NCBI GenBank assembly: GCA_964422145.1
Contig: CAYQZV010000024.1
Location: forward strand, 1 to 27,637
DNA length: 27,637 bases
Source of the DNA: JACNKV01 sp964422145
GTDB lineage: Bacteria; Fidelibacterota; Marinisomatia; Marinisomatales; JACNKV01
Direction: 5' to 3'
The notes beneath the pieces are model-generated. The model did no database searches, was not told the DNA's origin, and saw only the letters and a list, made by a program, of their open reading frames with translations. This document shows positions 7,951 to 14,464 of the stretch, piece by piece (positions within the stretch are counted from its first letter, which is position 1; each line of letters opens with the position of its first letter). Position numbers and translations under genes: made by a program.

Positions 7951-9051
7951 CTAGTTTTGTGCAGTTCCCTCTTTATAAAACGGAGGTTTTACCACAATAG
8001 CCTTTTTATCTTTCCCGCGAATTTGCACAGCAATTTCCGTACCGGATTTGGTGAATGGCCGATGAATATACGCTAAGCCAATTCCTTTGTTTAATGATGG
8101 AGATTGTGTTCCGCTCGTAACAACTCCAATCTCGATTCCACCTGAAAAAATGGGATATCCTTTTCGAGGGATCGCTCTCTCTTTCATTTCAAAACACACA
8201 AGACGGCGTTCCATTTTTGCTTTTCGTTCCAAAATGGCTTGCAACCCGATGAAATTTCCTTTATCCGGTTTGGTCACCCATCCCAATCCGGCTTCATATG
8301 GATGTGTAGTTTCATCAATATCGTTTCCGTATAAACAATACTTCATTTCCATTCTCAGTGTATCCCGTGCACCCAGCCCTACAGGACATATACCTTCTTC
8401 TTTTCCAGCTGTCAAGATTTCATCCCAAATTTCAGGGATATCTTTCGGGTTTCCATAAATTTCATACCCAAGTTCACCTGTATATCCCGTTCGAGCAATC
8501 GTTACATTAAAACCGGTTATTTTTTCATTCACAAAATGATAGAAATCCAATGTTTTCAGATCAAAGGATGTTAATTTTTGCAAGATTTTTCGGGATTGTG
8601 GTCCCTGCAATGCAACGAGTTCAATATCTTCGCTAATATCTTCTATTTCAACTCCAGGAATCACATGACTCTGCAGCCATTCAAAATCTTTTTGAATATT
8701 CGATGCATTAACGACTAAGATATAATAGTCTTTTTGTTTATAGATTAAAAGATCATCAACAATTCCGCCGTTATCATAACACATGGCGGAATATTGAGCT
8801 TGACCGACCGATAATGATTTTACATCATTGATGGAGACAAACTGAAGGAAAGCCTCGGCATTTTCACCGCTTACACGGAATTCTCCCATATGACTGACAT
8901 CAAAAAGTCCCGCCTGACTTCTTACGTTATAATGTTCTATCCCGATTCCCTCGTATTGTATCGGCATATAAAACCCTGCAAATGGTACCATCTTGCCGCC
9001 CAATTTCACGTGACGATCATACAAGGATGTTTTTTTTATTTCACCCGTCAT
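7951..9051 (-). CDS. gcvT: Glycine cleavage system T protein (aminomethyltransferase)
   Basis: This 366-residue enzyme transfers the aminomethyl group from lipoylated H protein to tetrahydrofolate, giving 5,10-methylene-THF and ammonia. Family signatures are FAGFYMPIQYEGIGIEH near the N-terminus, LFDVSHMGEF (49-58), GGIVDDLLIY (95-104, with the catalytic-region aspartates 99/100), and RTGYTGELGYEI. The C-terminal barrel contains GLGARDTLRMEMKYCLYGND, and IGVVTSGTQSPSLNKGIGLAY is characteristic. The other glycine-cleavage genes (gcvH, gcvP, lpd) are not in this window. It lies downstream of serC, linking serine synthesis to glycine and one-carbon flow. An inverted repeat separates it from serC. 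Confidence 0.96.
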   Translation of the reverse strand: MTGEIKKTSLYDRHVKLGGKMVPFAGFYMPIQYEGIGIEHYNVRSQAGLFDVSHMGEFRVSGENAEAFLQFVSINDVKSLSVGQAQYSAMCYDNGGIVDDLLIYKQKDYYILVVNASNIQKDFEWLQSHVIPGVEIEDISEDIELVALQGPQSRKILQKLTSFDLKTLDFYHFVNEKITGFNVTIARTGYTGELGYEIYGNPKDIPEIWDEILTAGKEEGICPVGLGARDTLRMEMKYCLYGNDIDETTHPYEAGLGWVTKPDKGNFIGLQAILERKAKMERRLVCFEMKERAIPRKGYPIFSGGIEIGVVTSGTQSPSLNKGIGLAYIHRPFTKSGTEIAVQIRGKDKKAIVVKPPFYKEGTAQN

Positions 9052-9078
9052 AACATTTTCGATTTCTAAATGAACGAA

Positions 9079-9117
9079 CGGAGCGGAGACAAATCACATC
9101 TGCAAATCTCCGCTCCG
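9079..9117 (-). terminator. GC-rich hairpin between serC and gcvT
   Basis: CGGAGCGGAGA (9079-9089) pairs perfectly with TCTCCGCTCCG (9107-9117) around a 17-base loop, in the 86-base gap after the serC stop. On the minus strand it is followed by TTCGTTCATTT, a broken T-run. It is best read as a partial terminator or attenuator that lowers read-through from serC into gcvT. Confidence 0.5.
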
Positions 9118-9137
9118 AAAGTATAGGTTACAATTCC

Positions 9138-10217
9138 TTAGTTTCGTTTCCTAAAGTCGGACATAAACTGAGCCGCTTTTTCTGCACCTTCTAACGGCAT
9201 TGCGTTATAGATGGAGAACCGTACGCCGCCGACACTTCGATGACCTTTGATTCCGACGAATCCTGCAGCTTTTGCTTCTGCAATAAGTTTTTGCTCCAGT
9301 TCTTCAGAGGGTAGTCTTAACGTGACATTCATCCAGCTCCTATCATTTTTCGAGGCTGTCCCGGTGAAAAATTCAGGATCAGAATCAATCAATGAATAGA
9401 TAGCATCTTTCTTCTTTCGGTTAATCTCTTCAACGACCTTAAGTCCGCCTTGTCCTTTAATCCATTCCAAGACAAGTTTGATGACATAAACACCAAAAGC
9501 CGGAGGTGTATTAAACAAGGATCGTTTACTAGCATGTGTTCTGTAATCGAACATGGTAGGAATTCCAGATGGAATTTTATCCAGCATACTTTGATGAATA
9601 ACAACCATTGTCACACCAGATGGACCTAAGTTTTTCTGAGCACCGGCATAAAGCATCGAGAATTTTGAATAGTCAATTTCTCTGGATAAGATATCTGATG
9701 ACATATCACAGATCAATGGAACATTCCCTGTTTTAGGGAAGGAATGATATTGAGTTCCTTTAATCGTATTATTGGATGTTATATGCAGGTATGCAGCATC
9801 CGCGGGGAAGTCTATATCCTTGGGAATATAACAATAACCATCTTCTTTCGAAGATCCGGCAAGATACATATCTCCAAGATTCTGAGCTTCTTTGATCGCT
9901 TTTGTAGACCAAGTACCTGTATCAACATAAGCTGCAGTTTTTCCTTTGGGCAAGAAGTTGATCGGAATGTGTGCAAATTGCGTGGAAGCACCGCCCCCAA
10001 CAAACAATACATGATAATCATCTCCAAGTCCCATCAGCTCTTTGGTTAAAGCAATAGCTGTGTCGTTAATTTCATCATATTCAGGTGAGCGATGAGAGGC
10101 TTCCATAATGGACATACCCGTTCCACGATAGTCCAGTAATTCATCCTTGACAATATTCAGCACATCCAGAGGTAATGTAGACGGTCCTGCATTAAAATTA
10201 AATACTCGTTTAGTCAT
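9138..10217 (-). CDS. serC: Phosphoserine aminotransferase
   Basis: This 359-residue class V PLP aminotransferase converts 3-phosphohydroxypyruvate and glutamate to phosphoserine, the second step of serine synthesis. FNFNAGPSTLPLDVL opens the protein and GGGASTQF (74-81) binds the PLP phosphate. The PLP lysine is Lys195 in YAGAQKNLGPSG. The C-terminal GHRSVGGVRFSIYNAMP is standard. Length matches the family norm of about 360. The ATG at 10217 has an AGGGAG site upstream. It follows serA by 18 bases on the same strand, so the two are almost certainly cotranscribed. Confidence 0.97.
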   Translation of the reverse strand: MTKRVFNFNAGPSTLPLDVLNIVKDELLDYRGTGMSIMEASHRSPEYDEINDTAIALTKELMGLGDDYHVLFVGGGASTQFAHIPINFLPKGKTAAYVDTGTWSTKAIKEAQNLGDMYLAGSSKEDGYCYIPKDIDFPADAAYLHITSNNTIKGTQYHSFPKTGNVPLICDMSSDILSREIDYSKFSMLYAGAQKNLGPSGVTMVVIHQSMLDKIPSGIPTMFDYRTHASKRSLFNTPPAFGVYVIKLVLEWIKGQGGLKVVEEINRKKKDAIYSLIDSDPEFFTGTASKNDRSWMNVTLRLPSEELEQKLIAEAKAAGFVGIKGHRSVGGVRFSIYNAMPLEGAEKAAQFMSDFRKRN

Positions 10218-10235
10218 AATATTCTCCCTATACTT

Positions 10236-11111
10236 TTAGTTTGAAACAAATTCATCGATGATCTCTTCAACAATGTCACCGATTCGAAGAAGGTTTTCTT
10301 TTGTTGACGCCCCTAAATGCGGAAGCATGGTGACGTTGGGTGCATCGACTAAAACTGTGTTTTCCGGCGGATCAGAATACCACACATCATTTCCAAAAGC
10401 CTTCAATTTTCCAGAACGAAGTGCTTCTGCAACATCTTCTTCAACAATATTTTTTCCGCGCCCAACATTGATCAAAAATGCACCGTCTTTAAATTCTTTC
10501 AACGTATCTTTATTGATCATACCTTTCGTTTCTTCAGTGAGCGGTAAGTTTATCGAAATGTAATCTGATGCATTTAAAACCTCTTTCAGTGTCGGTTTTA
10601 AATCGACAATATCACTAGATTTCAACCTTGGATGATATGCAATCACGTTCATTCCGAAAGCAATCGCGCGTTTGGCTAATTCTGTACCGATCCGTCCAAA
10701 ACCTAAAATCCCGAGTGTTTTTCCATAAAGCTCTGTTCGTTTCATCTGTTTTTTCAACCATTCGCCATTGTGCATGGTTCGATCTGCCCATGTCACATGA
10801 TTGGTGATGGATATCATTAATGTAAATGCAAGTTCAGCAACAGCAATGGATGAAGCTCCAGGTGTGTTGTGAACCATGATCCCTTTTTCTTTCGCATATT
10901 CAAGGTCAACATTATCCAGACCGACTCCGCCACGAATGACCAATTTGAGATTGGGAGCATTATCGATATATTCTTTTCTGACCTTCGTTTTACTTCGAAT
11001 CAAAACGACATCAGCCTCTGCCACTCTAGATTTATCATCTGTGACTTCACCGAATCGTGCAAGTTTCGCGGGTAATCCGGCATCAAATGCATCTGAAATT
11101 AAAATAAGCAT
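10236..11111 (-). CDS. serA: D-3-phosphoglycerate dehydrogenase-like (short SerA, no ACT domain)
   Basis: This 291-residue D-2-hydroxyacid dehydrogenase is the likely first enzyme of serine synthesis, because serC follows it directly. The NAD-binding loop is GFGRIG (137-142). The catalytic Arg is Arg218 in NVGRGKNIV and the catalytic His is His265 in LPHLGAST. The regulatory ACT or intervening domains of long SerA are absent, so feedback by serine through ACT is not expected. Two substitutions stand out. The residue that normally is Asp after the second Rossmann strand (AYDP) is His160 (AYHP). The usual catalytic Glu region (DVFxxEP) reads DVWYSDPP, with Asp. The cofactor preference and exact hydroxyacid substrate should therefore not be assumed. 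The ATG at 11111 follows AAGGAAGG. Confidence 0.87.
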   Translation of the reverse strand: MLILISDAFDAGLPAKLARFGEVTDDKSRVAEADVVLIRSKTKVRKEYIDNAPNLKLVIRGGVGLDNVDLEYAKEKGIMVHNTPGASSIAVAELAFTLMISITNHVTWADRTMHNGEWLKKQMKRTELYGKTLGILGFGRIGTELAKRAIAFGMNVIAYHPRLKSSDIVDLKPTLKEVLNASDYISINLPLTEETKGMINKDTLKEFKDGAFLINVGRGKNIVEEDVAEALRSGKLKAFGNDVWYSDPPENTVLVDAPNVTMLPHLGASTKENLLRIGDIVEEIIDEFVSN

Positions 11112-11150
11112 TTTCTTTTCCTTCCTTGGGTAAAAACAATTTCCAATTGA

Positions 11151-12392
11151 TTAAGTTAACTCGTTTACAACCATACCGCTGCGGAGTTTCGGTTCAAACC
11201 ACGTTGATTTCGGCGGCATTACCTCATTCGCATCGGCTACATTTAGCAGCTGCTGGATTGATGTAGAAAAGAGTGAAAAAGCGATTTCGTACTCACCCGA
11301 ATCTACCAGCTTGACTAATTCTTTTGTTCCTCGGATTCCTCCGACAAAATTAATTCTTTTATCCGTTTTAGGGTCTGAAATTCCCAAAATAGGATCGATA
11401 AAATTATTCCCCAAAATAGCAGCATCAATGGATCCTTTGGGATCAGAAGAATCGAACGTCCCTTCTTTTGCTGTCATTTTGTACCATTGTCCCTGACAAT
11501 ACACTCCAAATGTGTGGATCAATTCCGGTTCGACATCTCCATCATGTTTTTCCACAATAAAGCATTCTTTCGCCTTTTCGAATAATTGGTCGATTGTCAA
11601 TCCATTCAGATCGCGTACAACACGATTGTAGGGTAATATATTCAATTCAGAATCTGAAAAAAGCACATTTAAGAAATAATTAAATGTTTCATCTCCAGAA
11701 TAATTCGGATTTGTTTCACGACTTCTTCTGCAAACTTCAGATGCAGCTTGACTCCGGTGATGACCGTCAGCGATATAACAATGTGGCAAGGATGAAAAAT
11801 CAGAAATGATTTGATTGATATTCTCTTCATCGGATACAACCCATAGTTCATGCCGAACACCGTCATCAGCTGTAAAGTCAACGTCCGAAGGGCGAGTTGT
11901 TATCATTTTGAATGTATTTTTAATTGATTTTTCGCTGCGAAACGTCGAAAAGATCGGCCCGACTTGTGCCTTTAAAAAGGCAATATGATTCGCACGATCA
12001 TTTACTTTTTCAGGGCGAGTATGTTCATGTTTTTTTATCAGCCCGTTATCATATTCATCCACCGAAGTTAATGCGATCAGTCCTGTTTGTGATTTCCCGT
12101 TCATGGTTAAGCGGTACAGATAAAAACAGGGTTCTTCATCGCGAATCATCCATTGTTCATCTGCAAGTCTTTTTAAGTTATCTTTTCCACGCTGGTACAC
12201 TTCTTCGCTATATGGACTTACCGTATCATCAAATTCCAATTCTGCTTTATTCACTCTTAAAAAAGAATTGGGTGCTGTTTTCACAATATCCTTCGCCTCT
12301 TTTGCGCTAAGAACATCATAGGGCGGTGAAGCGATTTCTTTGGCAAATTCCGGCTTCGGACGCAACCCCTTAAAAGGTTTTACTACTGTCAT
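11151..12392 (-). CDS. DUF1015 family protein linked to serine synthesis
   Basis: This 413-residue protein has the DUF1015 hallmarks: VKPFKGLRP at the N-terminus, SPPYDVLS (22-29), KKHEHTRPEKVNDR (120-133) and YIADGHHRSQAA (207-218). Its biochemical function is not established to my knowledge. The DGHHR motif resembles the box of ParB/sulfiredoxin-fold proteins, which include ATP- and CTP-using enzymes and the ADP-dependent serine kinase SerK. Together with serA and serC 39 bases downstream, this suggests a role in serine or phosphoserine metabolism; that is an inference. The ATG at 12392 is preceded by a strong GGAGG. It is 38 bases downstream of ruvA on the same strand. No signal peptide or membrane segment is seen. 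Confidence 0.85.
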   Translation of the reverse strand: MTVVKPFKGLRPKPEFAKEIASPPYDVLSAKEAKDIVKTAPNSFLRVNKAELEFDDTVSPYSEEVYQRGKDNLKRLADEQWMIRDEEPCFYLYRLTMNGKSQTGLIALTSVDEYDNGLIKKHEHTRPEKVNDRANHIAFLKAQVGPIFSTFRSEKSIKNTFKMITTRPSDVDFTADDGVRHELWVVSDEENINQIISDFSSLPHCYIADGHHRSQAASEVCRRSRETNPNYSGDETFNYFLNVLFSDSELNILPYNRVVRDLNGLTIDQLFEKAKECFIVEKHDGDVEPELIHTFGVYCQGQWYKMTAKEGTFDSSDPKGSIDAAILGNNFIDPILGISDPKTDKRINFVGGIRGTKELVKLVDSGEYEIAFSLFSTSIQQLLNVADANEVMPPKSTWFEPKLRSGMVVNELT

Positions 12393-12430
12393 ATTTCCTC
12401 CAAAAAGTTTTCTGTATGAAAAATTGTGAC

Positions 12431-13027
12431 CTACATATTTGATAATGCTTTTTTAATCAGCAATTCAACTGATCCGGTCAAATCTCCCTTTTTTTCCAGT
12501 TTTTTCATCGCACTCAGTGCTTGGGCTCGTTTATATCCTAATGCAATCAAAGCATCAACTGCATCCTGCATTTCGGTCGGGACATTTCCACTGCCAATTA
12601 ATGCGGAAATATCCTCATCTTTGTCTGTTACAAATTTTTCCTTCAGTTCGATGATAATCCGTTTCGCGGTTTTTGAACCAATCCCAGGGATGATTGTCAA
12701 CGATTTTACATCACCTGCAATAATCCGATTTTTAAATTCATTGATCGTGGCACCGGATAAAATTCCCATTGCCGATCTCGGACCAATACCGCTTATTCCG
12801 ATTAATAATAAAAATACATCGCGCTGTTCTTCATGACTGAAACCATATAAATCTAATATATCTTCTCGGACATGCAAGTACGTCAGAAGTTGTGCATTTG
12901 TCCCGGCTTCGGGGAGCCTTTCATACGTACTGAGACTGATATGGATTTTCAGTCGAACTCCATTTACATCGATCACGGCAAAAGCCGGTGATTTCTTCAT
13001 TAACTTCCCGGAGATTGAATCGATCAT
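12431..13027 (-). CDS. ruvA: Holliday junction branch migration protein RuvA
   Basis: This is a 198-residue protein starting at the ATG at 13027, which overlaps the ruvC stop as ATGA and has AGGAAG upstream; further upstream in-frame codons are not needed. It binds four-way junctions as a tetramer and loads the RuvB motor. Domain I is the OB-fold (MIDSISGKL to about residue 62). Domain II has two helix-hairpin-helix motifs, LIGISGIGPRSAMGIL and LTIIPGIGSKTAKRII. Domain III (from about 145, DAVDALIALGYKRAQALSAM) is the RuvB-contacting helical bundle. ruvB is not in the window. Confidence 0.96.
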   Translation of the reverse strand: MIDSISGKLMKKSPAFAVIDVNGVRLKIHISLSTYERLPEAGTNAQLLTYLHVREDILDLYGFSHEEQRDVFLLLIGISGIGPRSAMGILSGATINEFKNRIIAGDVKSLTIIPGIGSKTAKRIIIELKEKFVTDKDEDISALIGSGNVPTEMQDAVDALIALGYKRAQALSAMKKLEKKGDLTGSVELLIKKALSNM

Positions 13028-13506
13028 ACTTGACTTCCTAAGAATTGATTTAGGTGGCAAACACCAATTGCCAGCGCATCGGATGCATCGGTTGGTGTTG
13101 GTAATTCTTCTAAGTTCAATATATTTTGGATCATATATTGAACTTGCTCTTTTGTAGCGGCACCGTTACCTACTACCGATTGTTTTACTTTTCGCGGTGC
13201 ATATTCTTTACAGGGCAGATCAGCATTTGCCCCCGCTAACAATAACGCTCCTCGGGCTTGCCCTAATTTCATGGAAGATTTCACATTTTTTTGATAAAAT
13301 GTGTCTTCTATGGCCAGGACGTCAGGAGAGTAAGTTTGAATTAATTTTGATGCTTCTAAATACAAATGTTTTAGTCGCTCCGGTAAGGATAAATTTTTTG
13401 GCGGTCGTATTGTTCCATAACAGACCGCTCGGATTTGAGTTCGGTGTTTATCAACCACTCCGAATCCTGTAACACTTAATCCAGGATCAAATCCAATAAC
13501 GCGCAT
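13024..13506 (-). CDS. ruvC: Crossover junction endodeoxyribonuclease RuvC
   Basis: This 160-residue RNase H-fold resolvase cuts Holliday junctions symmetrically. The four acidic metal ligands are all present: Asp7 (GFDPGLSVTGFG), Glu67 (LAIEDTFYQ), Asp140 and Asp143 (PTDASDALAIGVCH). KNVKSSMKLGQARGALLLA (74-92) is the conserved central helix. Length is typical. It begins 4 bases after the yebC stop and overlaps ruvA, the common yebC-ruvC-ruvA arrangement. Confidence 0.97.
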   Translation of the reverse strand: MRVIGFDPGLSVTGFGVVDKHRTQIRAVCYGTIRPPKNLSLPERLKHLYLEASKLIQTYSPDVLAIEDTFYQKNVKSSMKLGQARGALLLAGANADLPCKEYAPRKVKQSVVGNGAATKEQVQYMIQNILNLEELPTPTDASDALAIGVCHLNQFLGSQV

Positions 13507-13510
13507 AATA

Positions 13511-14254
13511 TTAATCTATATTAACAGTATCTTCATCAATATCAAAATTGGAATACACTTGACTGATGTCATCATGATCTTCAAGGGATTCCATCAACTT
13601 CAGTGTTTTTTCGGCATCTTTTCCGTCAATTTTCTGAAGGTTTTTTGGCACCATCTCAATTTCAGCAGATTCAATAGGCATGGATTGTGCTTCTAACGAT
13701 TCTTTAACTTCAATAAAGTGAACGGGGTCTGTAGAAATCAGGTAAGTGTCTTCGTCGGCTTCGAAATCATCTGCTCCGGCTTCGAGCGCTGTCTCCAGCA
13801 ATTCATCTTCATCTCCTGCAGAAAGCGGGACTCGAATTTGTCCTTTTTTATCAAACATCCAAGCTACACTGCCGTTTTCTCCAAGGTTCCCTCCGTATTT
13901 CACCATTAGATGCCGAATATCTGCAACAGTACGTTTTTTATTATCAGTCATTGTTTCAATGAAAATGGCTACTCCACCGGGACCGTATCCCTCGTAAGTA
14001 TATTCTTCATAGCTAACACCAGGAAGTTCGCCTGTTCCTTTTTGAATCGCTCTTTTGACATTATCCGCAGGCATATTGTTGGCTTTTGCTTTCAAAATTG
14101 CCTGACGTAGTCTTGGATTGGCGTTTTCGTCTCCACCGCCCATTCTAGCCGCGATTGTGATTTCTTTGATGATAACCGTAAAAATTTTACCGCGTTTTGC
14201 GTCTGCTGCACCTTTTTTACGTTTAATCGTCGACCATTTACTGTGTCCTGACAT
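13511..14254 (-). CDS. yebC: YebC/PmpR (TACO1-like) regulatory or translation factor
   Basis: This 247-residue protein begins MSGHSKWSTIKRKKGAADAKRG, the family signature. MGGGDENANPRLRQAILKAK and NMPADNVKRAIQKGTGE follow. The middle has GYGPGGVAIFIETMTDNKKRT and GGNLGENGSVAWMF. Family members have been described as DNA-binding regulators, and some members as factors that help ribosomes through difficult sequences. Which role applies here cannot be told from sequence. The C-terminus is notably acidic. The ATG at 14254 has an AGGGAAA site. It is the first gene of the long minus-strand block. Confidence 0.95.
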   Translation of the reverse strand: MSGHSKWSTIKRKKGAADAKRGKIFTVIIKEITIAARMGGGDENANPRLRQAILKAKANNMPADNVKRAIQKGTGELPGVSYEEYTYEGYGPGGVAIFIETMTDNKKRTVADIRHLMVKYGGNLGENGSVAWMFDKKGQIRVPLSAGDEDELLETALEAGADDFEADEDTYLISTDPVHFIEVKESLEAQSMPIESAEIEMVPKNLQKIDGKDAEKTLKLMESLEDHDDISQVYSNFDIDEDTVNID

Positions 14255-14282
14255 TGATATTTCCCTAATATTTCAACCATAA

Positions 14283-14295
14283 ATTTACGGTAAAT
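14283..14295. promoter_or_regulatory. Palindrome in the divergent yebC / C25 peptidase intergenic region
   Basis: ATTTAC-G-GTAAAT is a perfect 13-base palindrome 29 bases upstream of the yebC ATG. Its position suits an operator or a leader hairpin of the minus-strand operon. The rest of this roughly 200-base divergent region is AT-rich and must hold promoters for both directions, but I cannot place boxes with confidence. Confidence 0.3.
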
Positions 14296-14375
14296 ATATC
14301 GTGCTTACCAAGGAATGTCCGTCACCCAATGTTAAAAGAATTTTTGCTCATCAATATTAAAATCAGATTGAAATT

Positions 14376-14390
14376 ATCCGATCATGAAAC
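14376..14390 (+). repeat. 15-bp direct repeat, copy 1 of 2 (copy 2 at 14545-14559)
   Basis: ATCCGATCATGAAAC occurs here, upstream of the C25 peptidase gene, and again at 14545-14559 inside its 5' coding part. The second copy is also the right half of a 7-base stem (GTTTCAT 14540-14546 with ATGAAAC 14553-14559). Both copies contain the palindrome GATC-rich core. The repeat may be chance or a regulatory or duplicated element. Confidence 0.4.
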
Positions 14391-14430
14391 CTTTAGAAAT
14401 TTAAATTGTATTGATAAATAAGATTTATAT

Positions 14431-14449
14431 GGAAACTGACTCAGTTTCC
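14431..14449. promoter_or_regulatory. 19-bp perfect palindrome just before the C25 peptidase start
   Basis: GGAAACTGA-C-TCAGTTTCC ends 15 bases before the preferred ATG at 14465 (9 bases before the alternative ATG at 14459). It could form an mRNA hairpin masking the start region or serve as an operator. No good Shine-Dalgarno sequence lies between it and the start. Confidence 0.45.
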
Positions 14450-14464
14450 AGTAATTTTATGGGT

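Noticed and set aside
9052..9137. Glycine riboswitch before gcvT
   Set aside because: The gap is only 86 bases and holds a simple hairpin; the conserved glycine-aptamer elements are not visible.
14411..14464. TTG or ATG starts at 14411/14429 for the C25 peptidase
   Set aside because: They would add a polar stretch before the signal peptide and would place the 19-base palindrome inside the coding sequence.
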